A DNA stretch of 64,000 nt from Corallococcus silvisoli (GCF_009909145.1 NZ_JAAAPJ010000008.1:434001-498000), one strand, 5' to 3'. Positions 25,376-34,574 are shown, counted from the stretch's first letter. A program made the numbers and translations. The notes: a model not told the origin generated them from the sequence alone.

Positions 25376-27709
25376 ATGGATGAGCGGAAGGGCGTCACCG
25401 TGAGCTACCTGCGGGAACTGGCCCGGAAATACCTCCGGCAAGGGTCCGGCACGTCCCGGGGCCGGGAGTTCGTCGCCTCGCTGGCCGAGCGCATTCCCGC
25501 CCTGGGGCGGCTCGCGCGCATGGCGGGGCTGGGCACGTCCCAGCGTGGCTCGGGGGACGTGAAGGGTGAAGCGAGGACGCTGGATTCCAGACGGGAGGAT
25601 TCCGGCCCCGTGCACGCCGCGCCTGCCGAGTCCGTGCCGCTGCCTCCGGCCGAGGCCTCGGGATCACATGCACGAGAACTTTCCGAGGAGCCCATCACGC
25701 AGCCCAGTGGCGGGCCCAGGACGCAGCCCGCGCGGGTGGTGACGTTCCCGGCCCGGGAGAAGGCTCGCCGGGACCCGGATGACGAGGACACGCTGTCGCT
25801 CGGCCCCGAGGTCGCGACTCCGCGCCCGTCGAGCGCTCGCGATGGCGTCGCTCCGGATGCGCCCGCTTCGCCCGCGAGCGAGCCGCCCCATGCGGCCGAG
25901 CCGCTGGTGGAGGGCTTCTTCGTGACGAGGATGGCGGGGCCAGATGAGGCGCGCCGCCACCACCTCCTGGAGGAGCAGTCGCCGCGCTTGCCGCCGGCTG
26001 ACGCGTCGCCCGAGCGGGAAGAGCACCTGGGCGTGTTGCCCCTGGACTACCAGGACGACGCGATGGTGCTGCTCGCGCGAGATCCTCACACGCTGTTCGC
26101 CTTCTGGGACTTCAGCGACGCGACCCGGGGTCGGGCGCTCGACGGCTTGCCGTCGCCTCGCGCCGTATTGAAGGTGTTCGACGGTGAAGGCGTGTCGCGC
26201 GAGGTGGACTTCGCGCTGGAGTCGCGCAGCTTCTACCTTCAGGGCCTGTCGCCCGGGCGCACGTACCGGGTGGAGGCGCACTTCGTCGGCGCCGATGGCC
26301 GGTCGCGCCGCATCGGGCAGTCCTCGAACCGGGCCACGCTGCCGCCCGCGGGGCCGTCAGAGGATACGTCCATCCGGTTCCTGCGCATGCCTCCGCCAGT
26401 CGAGGAGCGACAGCACGCGGAGGCGGGTCCGGAGGCGGCGTCCACGCGAGTACCAGGTGTCCAGGAGCGCGAATACGTGACCTGGCGCCGGGTGTCGCTG
26501 CCGGGGAGCGGGGGCGTGATGGACGTGCCGGAGGTCCACCGCGAGCGCACGGAAGCTTATGTCGATGCGCCGCGAGTCCCGGGCGCGTCGGATCAGCGCT
26601 ACGCGGAAGCGGATCATCTCGACGTGCCGCGTGCACCGGGGGCTTCGGATCAACGGTACGAGGCCGTGGCGCGGATGGGAGAGACGAAGCTCGGCGGGGG
26701 CGAGGTGCTGGCGCCGTCGCGTGCGCCAGGGGCGTCGGATCAGCGCTACCTGTCCGTGGAGCGAGTGCCGGGTGCTTCGGACCAGCTCGCTGGAGCACCG
26801 GCCCGCCACCCGTATCTGGAGGTGGCTCGTGCGACCGGTGCCTCGGAACAGCGGTACGGGCAGACGCTGCTTCCTGGAGGCGTGTCGGCGTACCGCTATC
26901 TGGAGGTGCCTCGCGCCGCGGGGGCTTCCGAGCAGCGGTACGTGGAGGGGCGGGGAGCCCAGGCGTATCTCGATGTCCCGCGGGCGCCGGGTGCTTCGGA
27001 CCAGCGCTATCTCACGGTGTCTGCCGTGCCCGGGGCTTCGGACCGGCAGTATCTGGAGGTGCCGCGCGCACCGGGGGCTTCGGACCAAAGGTATCTGACC
27101 GTTCCCCGCGCGGTGGGGGCGTCGGAGCAGCGCTACCCGTCCGTGGATCGAGCGGTGGGGGCGTTGGATCAGCAATACCAGGCCGTGCCCCTGGTGACGG
27201 GCGCTTCGGATCAGCAGTCCCTGTCCGTGGAGCGGGCGACGGGGGCAAGCGGGACTCCGAGCGCGCCACGCGCACCCGAGTCCGCATCCTCTTCACAGGG
27301 CGAGGCACTCGAGGCGAGGGACCTCCCGCTGGCGCGCCCTGTCCCCGTCAGCGGGGCCGAGGCACGCTCGCCGGGGCCCGCGTCAGCCCCGGAGCCGGAG
27401 GCGCCTCGGGACCCGTGGGCCTTGAGCATCGCGCGAGGCCCCACCGCGTCCGAGCAGCGCGCCCTGGACAAGGCGCGCGAGGCCGCCGAGGCGGCGCGAA
27501 GGGCTCCTCCGGCGCCAGGGAGTTCGAGCGCCGCGCCCGCGCGAAGCGAAGCGCCCGTGGCTCCGAGTGCCGCGCCTGTGAAGGAGGCGGCTCCCACGAC
27601 CGCGAAGTCGTCCGCGCCTCCCGAGCCGCCGAAGAATCCGCCGGAGCCTTCGTCCCCGGGCTCCAAGTCCTCCTCCCGGTCCCGGTCTTCGCGCCGTGGA
27701 CGTAAGTGA
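25376..27709 (+). CDS. DUF4912 protein with ~15 copies of a 14-residue repeat
   Basis: 777 residues from the ATG at 25376 (gaggcgagg upstream; a GTG at 25370 is also possible). Residues 1-45 are basic and helical (VSYLRELARKYLRQG). After a disordered stretch, residues ~215-325 form a DUF4912 domain (LLARDPHTLFAFWDF, FYLQGLSPGRTYRVEAHF), a beta-rich fold found next to carbohydrate-active proteins. Residues ~360-625 hold about 15 copies of PRAPGASDQRYLxV. The C-terminus is Pro/Ala/Ser-rich and ends in Arg/Ser/Lys. No signal peptide or membrane helix is seen. The next gene is a GH57 enzyme 25 bp downstream, so a glycan-linked role is likely by context; the biochemical function is unknown. Confidence 0.8.
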   Translation: MDERKGVTVSYLRELARKYLRQGSGTSRGREFVASLAERIPALGRLARMAGLGTSQRGSGDVKGEARTLDSRREDSGPVHAAPAESVPLPPAEASGSHARELSEEPITQPSGGPRTQPARVVTFPAREKARRDPDDEDTLSLGPEVATPRPSSARDGVAPDAPASPASEPPHAAEPLVEGFFVTRMAGPDEARRHHLLEEQSPRLPPADASPEREEHLGVLPLDYQDDAMVLLARDPHTLFAFWDFSDATRGRALDGLPSPRAVLKVFDGEGVSREVDFALESRSFYLQGLSPGRTYRVEAHFVGADGRSRRIGQSSNRATLPPAGPSEDTSIRFLRMPPPVEERQHAEAGPEAASTRVPGVQEREYVTWRRVSLPGSGGVMDVPEVHRERTEAYVDAPRVPGASDQRYAEADHLDVPRAPGASDQRYEAVARMGETKLGGGEVLAPSRAPGASDQRYLSVERVPGASDQLAGAPARHPYLEVARATGASEQRYGQTLLPGGVSAYRYLEVPRAAGASEQRYVEGRGAQAYLDVPRAPGASDQRYLTVSAVPGASDRQYLEVPRAPGASDQRYLTVPRAVGASEQRYPSVDRAVGALDQQYQAVPLVTGASDQQSLSVERATGASGTPSAPRAPESASSSQGEALEARDLPLARPVPVSGAEARSPGPASAPEPEAPRDPWALSIARGPTASEQRALDKAREAAEAARRAPPAPGSSSAAPARSEAPVAPSAAPVKEAAPTTAKSSAPPEPPKNPPEPSSPGSKSSSRSRSSRRGRK
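26446..27265 (+). repeat. Degenerate 42-bp repeats encoding PRAPGASDQRYLxV
   Basis: About 15 copies of a 14-codon unit. The DNA hallmark is gcgccgggggcttcggaycagcg or close variants. Copies differ in spacing (some have inserted 7-30 residues) and drift from GASDQRY to GASEQRY or GALDQQY. Confidence 0.88.
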
Positions 27710-27734
27710 ACCCGCACGGCCACTCGACCGACCT

Positions 27735-29324
27735 ATGAGCCTGGGCTCCCTCGCGCTGGTCCTTCACGCGCACCTCCCGTTCGTCCGCCACCCCGAGTAC
27801 GAGGACTTCCTCGAGGAGGACTGGCTCTACGAAGCCATCTCCGAGACGTACCTGCCGCTGCTGCGCGTGTTCGACGCGCTGGTCGAGGACCGCGTCCCGT
27901 TCCGCGTGACGATGACGCTGTCGCCCACGCTCGTCTCCATGCTCAACGACGAGCTGCTGCGGGAGCGCTACGCCCGGCGGTTGGAGCTGCTTTGCGAGCT
28001 CGGCGCCCGCGAGGTGCACCGCACCCGGGATGACGCCACCTTCCACCCGCTGGCCGTCTTCCACCGCGACCACTTCGAATCGCTGCGCCTCGCGTACCAC
28101 AACCAGTACCGGCGCGATCTGGTGGCCGCGTTCCGCAGGCTCCAGGACTCCGGCCACCTGGACATCCTCACCTGCAACGCGACCCATGGCTTCCTGCCGC
28201 TGATGCAGCAGACGCCCGAGGCCGTGCGCGCCCAGGTGACGGTGGCGGCGAACCACTACCGCCAGAACTTCGGCCGCGATCCCTCGGGCATCTGGCTGGC
28301 GGAGTGCGGCTACTACCCGGGCCTGGAGCGCATCCTCGCAGCCGAGCGCATCCGCTACTTCTTCGTCGACACGCACGCGCTCACGGACGCCTCGCCCCGT
28401 CCGCTCCATGGCCCCTACGCGCCCATCTTCACCGAGCCGGGCGTCGCCGCCTTCGCCCGCGATCCGGAGAGCAGCCAGCAGGTGTGGAGCACCGAGCACG
28501 GCTACCCCGGCGACCCCGTCTACCGCGAGTTCTATCGGGACATCGGCTGGGACCTGGACCAGGACTACATCCGGCCCTTCGTCCAGCCCACCGGCGACCG
28601 CAAGAACACCGGCTTCAAGTACTTCCGCATCACCGGCAAGACGAACGACAAGCAGCCCTACGACCCGGCCGCGGCCCGCGAGCGCGCCTGGGTGCACGCG
28701 AGCAACTTCCTGTTCAATCGCGAGCGCCAGTTCGAACACCTCGCGTCCCGCATGAACGGCCGCAAGCCGGTGGTCGTCGCGCCCTACGACGCCGAGCTCT
28801 TCGGCCACTGGTGGTTCGAAGGCCCGCACTTCATCGACGCCCTCATCCGTCAGGCCGCGCGCAACCCCAGCCGCCTCCAGTTGATCAGCCCTCTGGATGA
28901 CCTGCGCGAGCACCCGGAGAACCAGGTGGCCACGCCGCCCCTGTCGTCCTGGGGCGCGGGCGGCTATGCGAACATGTGGCTGGACGGGACCAACGACTGG
29001 ATCTACCGCCACCTGAACCACTGCGCGCGACAGATGGTGGAGCTGGCCCGGGACTTTCCCGACGCGCCGCCGCTGACGCGCCGGGCGCTGAATCAGGCCG
29101 CGCGCGAGCTGCTCCTCGCGCAGTCCTCCGACTGGGCCTTCATCATGAAGACCGGCACCATGGTGGACTACGCCGTGCGTCGCACGAAGGAGCATTTGCA
29201 ACGCTTCCTCCGACTGCACGACCAGGTGCGCGCGGGCACGGTCGACGCGTCCTGGCTCTCCCACGTGGAGGGGCGGGACAACCTGTTCCCCGAGCTGGAC
29301 TACCGGGTGTACCAGCCCGGTTGA
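27735..29324 (+). CDS. GH57 family protein, 1,4-alpha-glucan branching enzyme type
   Basis: 529 residues from the ATG at 27735; the frame is open 13 residues earlier, just before the DUF4912 stop. The N-terminus ALVLHAHLPFVRHPEYEDFLEE followed by ETYLPLLRVFDAL matches GH57 branching enzymes of the ~520-residue Thermus type. The nucleophile Glu lies in IWLAECGYYPGLERIL and the acid/base Asp in VAPYDAELFGHWWFEGP, both intact. A C-terminal helical domain ends the protein (RATDQMVELARDF-like, QSSDWAFIMKTGTMVDYA). The reaction would be formation of alpha-1,6 branches in glycogen or a related alpha-glucan in the cytosol. Coupling to a DUF4912 gene and a nearby glycosyltransferase suggests a storage- or surface-glucan cluster, but this is inference. 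Confidence 0.88.
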   Translation: MSLGSLALVLHAHLPFVRHPEYEDFLEEDWLYEAISETYLPLLRVFDALVEDRVPFRVTMTLSPTLVSMLNDELLRERYARRLELLCELGAREVHRTRDDATFHPLAVFHRDHFESLRLAYHNQYRRDLVAAFRRLQDSGHLDILTCNATHGFLPLMQQTPEAVRAQVTVAANHYRQNFGRDPSGIWLAECGYYPGLERILAAERIRYFFVDTHALTDASPRPLHGPYAPIFTEPGVAAFARDPESSQQVWSTEHGYPGDPVYREFYRDIGWDLDQDYIRPFVQPTGDRKNTGFKYFRITGKTNDKQPYDPAAARERAWVHASNFLFNRERQFEHLASRMNGRKPVVVAPYDAELFGHWWFEGPHFIDALIRQAARNPSRLQLISPLDDLREHPENQVATPPLSSWGAGGYANMWLDGTNDWIYRHLNHCARQMVELARDFPDAPPLTRRALNQAARELLLAQSSDWAFIMKTGTMVDYAVRRTKEHLQRFLRLHDQVRAGTVDASWLSHVEGRDNLFPELDYRVYQPG

Positions 29325-29426
29325 GTGCTTCGGGAACAGGCAGGCTGGTCGGGAGTTCACATCCCGTGACCGGGCGACGTCGTTCCGGTTGCGGGGCCTC
29401 GTTTCCGCTTTAGCTTGAAAGAACCC

Positions 29427-30941
29427 ATGACCCTCACGCTCCCTCCGTTCCGTCGCACGCTCGTGGCCGCCGTGCTGGTGCTGGCGTCACCCACGCTCGC
29501 CCTCGCGCAGGCGCCCGCTTCCAAGCCCTCCGCCCCGCAGACGCAGCAGGCGGCCTCTGGGGCGGCTGGCAACCTGCAACCCGCCACGCGCGAGGCCCAG
29601 TCGCTGGCGTCGTTGGCGCCGCTGGTGGAGTCGGTGAAGTCAGCCGTGGTGAACGTGGACGTGCAAGCCCGTCCTGAAGTGCCGGAGGGCATGGAGGACA
29701 ACCCGCTCTTCGACCGCTTCTTTGGGGGCAACGGAAGCCGAGGTCGGGGCGGAGGAAGCCGGGGCCGCAGCGAGCGGGAGCAGATCCGCCAGGGAGCCGG
29801 ATCGGGCTTCATCATCGACCCCAAGGGGCTGGTGCTCACGAACAACCACGTCATCGAGGACGCGGTCACCATCACCATCCGCCTGGACGACGGTCGCTCG
29901 TTCACCGGCGAGGTGGTGGGGCGCGACCCGCTCACCGACGTGGCCGTGGTGAAGATCAAGGAGAAGGTGGATCAGCTGCCCGCCGTGAAGCTGGGCGACT
30001 CGGACGCGGTGCGCGTGGGCGACTGGGTGCTGGCGATTGGCAACCCCTTCGGTCTGGCCTCCAGCGTGAGCGTGGGCATCCTGTCCGCGCGCGCCCGTGA
30101 AATCGGCGCCAGCGCGTACGACGATTTCCTCCAGACGGACGCGGCCATCAACCCCGGCAACTCGGGCGGCCCGCTCTTCAACATGAAGGGCGAGGTGGTG
30201 GGCATCAACACCGCCATCGTCGGCGGGGGCACGGGCATTGGATTCTCCGTGCCCAGCAACCTCATCAAGGCGCTCCTTCCGCAGCTGGAGAAGAGCGGAT
30301 CCGTCACGCGCGGCTGGCTGGGCGTGGGCATCCAGCCCCTGACCCGCGACCTGGCGCAGGCGCTGAAGCTGCCGGTGAACGAGGGCGCCATCCTCACGCA
30401 GATCAACCCCGACTCCCCGGCGTCGAAGGCGGGCCTCAAGGCGGACGACGTGGTGGTCGCGGTCGACGGGCAGACGGTGCGCTCCGACAGCGAGCTCACG
30501 CGCACGGTGGCGCTCAAGAAGCCGAACAGCGTCGCGACGCTGACGGTCTACCGCGATGGCAAGAAGCAGGACGTCAAGGTGACGATGGGCACCCGGCCGG
30601 ACCTGGAGGGCCTGTCCAAGAAGAAGCCGGAGGTCACGGACGAGCAGGACAGCTCGCGGCGCGTGGGGGTGTCCCTCCAGGACCTGGATGCGCGGACCGC
30701 TTCCCAGGCGGGCTTCACCGAGCGCTCTGGCGCGCTCATCACCGACATCGTCCCGGGCTCGCCCGCGGACCGCGCGCAGCTGATCCCAGGCATGCTGGTG
30801 GTGGAGGCGAACCGCAAGCCCATCGCCAGCGCGAAGGAGCTGGCCGCGGTCATCCGCGCCGCGCCTGGGGGCAGCACGCTGCTGCTGCGCGTGGCGGGGC
30901 CTGGCGGCGGACGCCTGCTGCGCGCGCTGAAGATGCCGTGA
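29427..30941 (+). CDS. HtrA/DegP-type periplasmic serine protease with two PDZ domains
   Basis: 504 residues. The ATG at 29427 begins a signal peptide (LVAAVLVLASPTLALAQA, cleavage about residue 28). A trypsin-like domain carries the catalytic triad H141 (TNNHVIED), D171 (PLTDVAVVKI) and S246 (NPGNSGGPLF). A flexible Gly/Arg/Ser loop (residues ~100-115) lies at the LA-loop position. PDZ1 covers about residues 285-375 (GWLGVGIQPLTRDLAQAL) and PDZ2 about 405-500 (RVGVSLQDLDARTASQAG). The two-PDZ layout fits DegP/DegQ-type protein quality control in the periplasm. It lies after the GH57 gene with a ~100-bp gap and before an SGNH hydrolase gene on the same strand. Confidence 0.93.
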   Translation: MTLTLPPFRRTLVAAVLVLASPTLALAQAPASKPSAPQTQQAASGAAGNLQPATREAQSLASLAPLVESVKSAVVNVDVQARPEVPEGMEDNPLFDRFFGGNGSRGRGGGSRGRSEREQIRQGAGSGFIIDPKGLVLTNNHVIEDAVTITIRLDDGRSFTGEVVGRDPLTDVAVVKIKEKVDQLPAVKLGDSDAVRVGDWVLAIGNPFGLASSVSVGILSARAREIGASAYDDFLQTDAAINPGNSGGPLFNMKGEVVGINTAIVGGGTGIGFSVPSNLIKALLPQLEKSGSVTRGWLGVGIQPLTRDLAQALKLPVNEGAILTQINPDSPASKAGLKADDVVVAVDGQTVRSDSELTRTVALKKPNSVATLTVYRDGKKQDVKVTMGTRPDLEGLSKKKPEVTDEQDSSRRVGVSLQDLDARTASQAGFTERSGALITDIVPGSPADRAQLIPGMLVVEANRKPIASAKELAAVIRAAPGGSTLLLRVAGPGGGRLLRALKMP

Positions 30942-30990
30942 CGTCGAAGCGCTGAGTCAACCCGAAGGGCACGGGGGTGGACGAACGTCG

Positions 30991-31584
30991 ATGAGCGTCA
31001 ACTACGTCTCGTTGGGTGACAGCACGGCGGTGGGGGTGGGGGCAGCGCAGGGCGGGGGCTACCCCGACCGCCTTGCCTCCCGCCTCCGGCAGGGGGGCCT
31101 TCCCGTAGGCCACACCAACCTGGGGCAGAGCGGGGCGCGGGTGCGCGACGTCGTCAACAACGCCCTCAAGCGCGTCGTCGCGTTGCAGCCCACGCTCATC
31201 ACCTTGGGCGTGGGCACCAACGACATCTGGCGCGGCACCGAGGTGGCGGAGTTCCAGGACGACCTGGACCGCATCGCCCGGCGACTGAAGCAGACGGGCG
31301 CGTCGATGGTGGTGGTGAACATCGCCGACATGGCGCTCGCGCCGGTGGCCAGGATGGTGCCCAGCACGTTGTACGAGGGCCGCATCGGGCCGTTCAACGA
31401 GTCCATCGCCACGGTGGCCCGCACGCACGGACTGCACCTCGTGGACCTCTTCACCGCCAGCCGGGAGATGATCCCCCGGCGTCCGGACTTCTTCTGCTCG
31501 GATGGATTCCACCCCTCCGCGGCGGGCTACGACGAGTGGGCGGACCTGATGCTCCCCGTGGTGCGCACGCTCGTGCAGCGGTAG
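30991..31584 (+). CDS. SGNH/GDSL-type hydrolase
   Basis: 197 residues; an esterase/lipase-fold hydrolase. Block I is VSLGDSTAVG (catalytic Ser), block II Gly in NLGQSGARV, block III GVGTNDIW (Gly/Asn oxyanion) and block V SDGFHPSAAGYDEWA (Asp-x-x-His). All four SGNH residues are present. No signal peptide is seen, so it is probably cytosolic despite its neighbours. The substrate is unknown; members act on lipids, acyl-CoA or acetylated sugars. It starts 50 bp after the protease gene and may share its transcript. It converges on the GGDEF gene. Confidence 0.9.
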   Translation: MSVNYVSLGDSTAVGVGAAQGGGYPDRLASRLRQGGLPVGHTNLGQSGARVRDVVNNALKRVVALQPTLITLGVGTNDIWRGTEVAEFQDDLDRIARRLKQTGASMVVVNIADMALAPVARMVPSTLYEGRIGPFNESIATVARTHGLHLVDLFTASREMIPRRPDFFCSDGFHPSAAGYDEWADLMLPVVRTLVQR

Positions 31585-31654
31585 GGGCAGGGCGCTTCAC
31601 CGCGACGCTGTTCACCCGCGAGGAGCGGGGGCTTCAGGAACCGCGCGCACGTGG

Positions 31655-31677
31655 GCGCGAGGCCTCGAGCCTCACGC
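31655..31677. terminator. Possible bidirectional terminator
   Basis: gcgcgaggc-ctcga-gcctcacgc, with one mismatched pair, between the convergent SGNH hydrolase and GGDEF genes. It includes the GGDEF stop codon. Confidence 0.4.
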
Positions 31678-33597
31678 CTTGGCGAGGCCCGGAGGCGCGG
31701 GCGGCGTGGTCGGCGCGTCCGCGGGCGGCGCGTTGATGCTGCGCTCGCGGCCGGGGTGCACCTCCATGCCGGGCTCGAACGGCGTCACGCGGTTGCGGCC
31801 CGTGCGCTTGCTGCAATAGAGCGCCGAATCCGCGCAGTCGACGAGCGTCTCCTGGGTGTTCGCGTCCGTGGGGAAGTGCGCGACGCCGATGGACACCGTG
31901 ACGTGCCCGCCGGGCAGCCCCGTCCGACTCAGCGTCACGGACTCCGCCACCGCGCGGCGCAGCGTCTCCGCGACCTCCACCGCCGTCGTCTTGGAGACCT
32001 GGGGCAGGAGCAGCACGAACTCCTCGCCGCCGTAGCGCCCCAGCGTGTCCACCTTGCGCGCGCGGGTCCTCAGCACGTCGGAGACCCGACGCAGCGTCTC
32101 GTCTCCGGCCCGGTGTCCGGCCAGATCGTTCAGCCGCTTGAAGTGGTCCACGTCCACCATCAGCAGCGCCAGCGGCACGCCGAAGCGCTGGGCCCGCGCC
32201 AGCTCCAGGTCCAGGCGCTGGAAGAGGTGGCGGCGGTTGGGCACGCCCGTGAGCGCGTCCGTGAGCGTCAGCTTCACCGTCTCCGCGTGCAGGCGCGCGT
32301 TCGTCACCGCCGTGGCGGCCTGATCCGCCACCGCCGTGAAGAGCTCGATCTCCTCCGCGGAGAAGCTCGCCGTGTCCGGACGCTGGAAGTTGATGACGCC
32401 CAGCAGGATCTCCGCGTGCACCATGGGCACCGCCAGGAGCGAGCCCTGCTCCGAGCCGCCGCGCAGCCCGCGCCGCGCGAAGATGCTGGTCCCGTCGGTG
32501 AGGTCCGGCAGGTACACCGCCTTGCGCGTCTGGGCAGCCCGGCCACACGCGCCCTCGCCCATGGCGAAGGTGTGGCCCTCGAGGCCCCGGCCCTGCGGCC
32601 ACGCGTGCTTCACCTCCAGCAGGCCCTCCTCGTTGAGGAGCATGATGGAGAAGTCGGGGATGTGCAGCCGCTCCACCACCATCCGGGTGATGCGCGACAA
32701 CAGCTCGTCCAGCTCCAGCGTGGTGTTGAGCGAGCGCGCCACGTCGAACAGCAGCGACAGCTCCCGCAGGCGCTCCTCCAGCTCGTCCTTCAGCGCCAGC
32801 TTCTCCTTCACCAGCTGCAGGTCGCGGTGCGTGTCGATCTCCTCCACCTTCATGGAGGTGAGCCGCGCCAGCATCTGGTTGAAGGCCGCGCCCAGCCGCG
32901 AGATCTCGTCCGTGCCCCGGGCGTCCGCGCGCACCAGCAGGTCGCCGTCCGCCGCGCGCCCCATGGCCTCGCTCAGCCGCTTGAGCGGACCGGTGAGCAC
33001 GAAGCGCAGCGACAGCCAGGTGACGAGCGCCAGGATGCCCACGAAGAGCACCATCGCGCCCAGCGCGTCCTGGAACACCGTCTGCAACTGGCGGTGCAGC
33101 GCGGGCTCGCCCAGGCGCACCTGGAGGACCCCCATGCGCTGCGCGGCGGCCCCGGCGTGACAGCCGGAGCACTCCGGACCGCCCAGGGGACGCACCACCT
33201 CCGTGCCGTGTTCGCTGGAGCGCGCCGTCTCCTGGCTCGAGTCCTTCAGCCGCGCGGCCTCCGGATGCGGATGCCCCTGCTCGGCGGGCTTCCGGCTCCA
33301 GCGGATCCGCCCGTTCAGCATCAGCACCCGCAGGTCCTCCACCGAGCGGAACAGCCGCGTGTCCGACGCCAGCGCCTCCGTCACCGCGGCATGCGGCGCC
33401 GCGCCCGGCGCCTGCGGCAGCGTGAAGGTGGACGCGACGAACTCCGCCAGCGCCAGGGCTTCCAGGTGCGTGCCCTCGCGCACCGCCTGCCGCGCCTCGC
33501 GCGAGAAGTGCCCCACGCCCAGGAGCGCCACCACCAATCCAGGCAGGGCGATGCTCCACAAGAGCTTCCTGCCAATCGTCTCGGAACCGAGGGCCAT
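31672..33597 (-). CDS. Membrane diguanylate cyclase with a periplasmic CxxCH heme motif, HAMP, GAF and GGDEF domains
   Basis: 641 residues. Order: TM1 (residues ~13-30), periplasmic sensor (31-~180) with the c-type heme motif C143-S-G-C146-H147, TM2 (~183-207), HAMP (~205-260), a short coiled coil, GAF (~300-440) and GGDEF (~455-615). The active site is GGEEF, preceded by an RKVD I-site five residues upstream, so it should make cyclic di-GMP and be product-inhibited. The substrate region DVDHFKRLND is intact. The heme motif suggests that redox state or a gas ligand (O2, NO, CO) is sensed outside the inner membrane. A Pro/Ala-rich tail ends the protein. It is divergent from pgeF; cyclic di-GMP controls motility and development in myxobacteria. 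Confidence 0.92.
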   Translation of the reverse strand: MALGSETIGRKLLWSIALPGLVVALLGVGHFSREARQAVREGTHLEALALAEFVASTFTLPQAPGAAPHAAVTEALASDTRLFRSVEDLRVLMLNGRIRWSRKPAEQGHPHPEAARLKDSSQETARSSEHGTEVVRPLGGPECSGCHAGAAAQRMGVLQVRLGEPALHRQLQTVFQDALGAMVLFVGILALVTWLSLRFVLTGPLKRLSEAMGRAADGDLLVRADARGTDEISRLGAAFNQMLARLTSMKVEEIDTHRDLQLVKEKLALKDELEERLRELSLLFDVARSLNTTLELDELLSRITRMVVERLHIPDFSIMLLNEEGLLEVKHAWPQGRGLEGHTFAMGEGACGRAAQTRKAVYLPDLTDGTSIFARRGLRGGSEQGSLLAVPMVHAEILLGVINFQRPDTASFSAEEIELFTAVADQAATAVTNARLHAETVKLTLTDALTGVPNRRHLFQRLDLELARAQRFGVPLALLMVDVDHFKRLNDLAGHRAGDETLRRVSDVLRTRARKVDTLGRYGGEEFVLLLPQVSKTTAVEVAETLRRAVAESVTLSRTGLPGGHVTVSIGVAHFPTDANTQETLVDCADSALYCSKRTGRNRVTPFEPGMEVHPGRERSINAPPADAPTTPPAPPGLAKA

Positions 33598-33672
33598 GTG
33601 CGGGGCGCAGTGTGCTCCGCGCCCGCGCGACCTGTCCGCGTGAGCCGGAGTGTCCAGAAATTGTCAGGGGGG

Positions 33673-33710
33673 TGACACGACCTGTCAAACGTACTCGTGT
33701 GGAAATATTG
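33673..33710 (+). promoter_or_regulatory. Palindrome and promoter-like sequence upstream of pgeF
   Basis: TGACA-cgacc-TGTCA (33673-33687) overlaps a possible -35 CTGTCA (33682-33687). With a 17-nt spacer it leads to ATATTG (33705-33710), in an unusually AT-rich patch of the divergent spacer between the GGDEF gene and pgeF. A further TGTCA lies at 33662-33666. The layout suggests an operator over a promoter. Confidence 0.4.
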
Positions 33711-33815
33711 AACCTGGGTTGTTGTTCTCCGCATGTTCCTGTTTTCAGGGGCTGCGTCCGTGGCACGGTGGGAAGGCCTGTCCCAAGTTCGCGCCCGAAG
33801 CATCGGAGACGCCCC

Positions 33816-34574
33816 ATGGCCCTACCCACGTTCCTCACGTCCTCGTTGCTGCCCGTGCCGCACGGTTTCGCCACGCGGGCGGGTGGGGTGTCGGAGGGGG
33901 CCTACGCGTCGCTGAACCTGGGCTTCTCCGTGGGCGACGAGCGCTCGCGCGTGGAGGAGAACCACCGGCGGCTGGCCCAGGCGGTGGGCGCGAAGGTGGG
34001 GGCGCTCTGCCGGGTGTCGCAGGTGCATGGCGATACGGTGCTGCCGGCGCACGGCGCGGACGACGACTCGCTGCGCCCGACGCTGGGCGAAGCGGACGCG
34101 CTGTGGACGGAAGGGGAGGGGAGCTGGGTGGCGGTGGGCACCGCGGACTGCGTGCCGGTGCTGCTGGTGGATCCTCGGGGCCGGCGCGTGGCGGCGGTGC
34201 ATTCAGGGTGGCGGGGCACGGACCTGGAGATCAGCGCTCGCGCGGTGGAGGCGCTGGGGGCGCGGGGAAGCCAGCCGGAGCACCTGCTGGCGGCGGTGGG
34301 GCCCTGCATCCAGGCGTGCTGCTACGAGGTCTCCGCGGAGCTGGGAGACCGCTTCCGCGCGCGCTTCGGTCCGGACGTCGTGCGAGCGGGTGAAAAGCCC
34401 CACCTGGACCTGCCCCACGCGGTGAAGGCGTCGCTCCTGAAGGCGGGCCTGAAGCCGGAGCACGTGGACGTGCTACAGGCCTGTACGGCGTGTGATCGCG
34501 AGCGGTTCTTCTCGCACCGGCGGGACGCGGGGCGCACCGGCCGGCACCTCAACTTCGTGCTCCACCGCTTCTAG
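33816..34574 (+). CDS. pgeF: Peptidoglycan editing factor PgeF (laccase-domain, YfiH family)
   Basis: 252 residues from the ATG at 33816, behind ggaga. The family removes wrongly incorporated residues from peptidoglycan precursors and was earlier called multicopper polyphenol oxidase. Signature motifs: FATRAGGVSEG, VSQVHGD (metal His), TADCVPVLL, VAAVHSGWRG (metal His) and VGPCIQACCYEV, with the C-terminal CTACDRERFFSHRRD. The Cys and His metal ligands are all in place. The gene is divergent from the cyclic di-GMP synthase and followed by envelope genes (CpoB-like TPR, LysM), in agreement with a cell-wall role. Confidence 0.92.
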   Translation: MALPTFLTSSLLPVPHGFATRAGGVSEGAYASLNLGFSVGDERSRVEENHRRLAQAVGAKVGALCRVSQVHGDTVLPAHGADDDSLRPTLGEADALWTEGEGSWVAVGTADCVPVLLVDPRGRRVAAVHSGWRGTDLEISARAVEALGARGSQPEHLLAAVGPCIQACCYEVSAELGDRFRARFGPDVVRAGEKPHLDLPHAVKASLLKAGLKPEHVDVLQACTACDRERFFSHRRDAGRTGRHLNFVLHRF

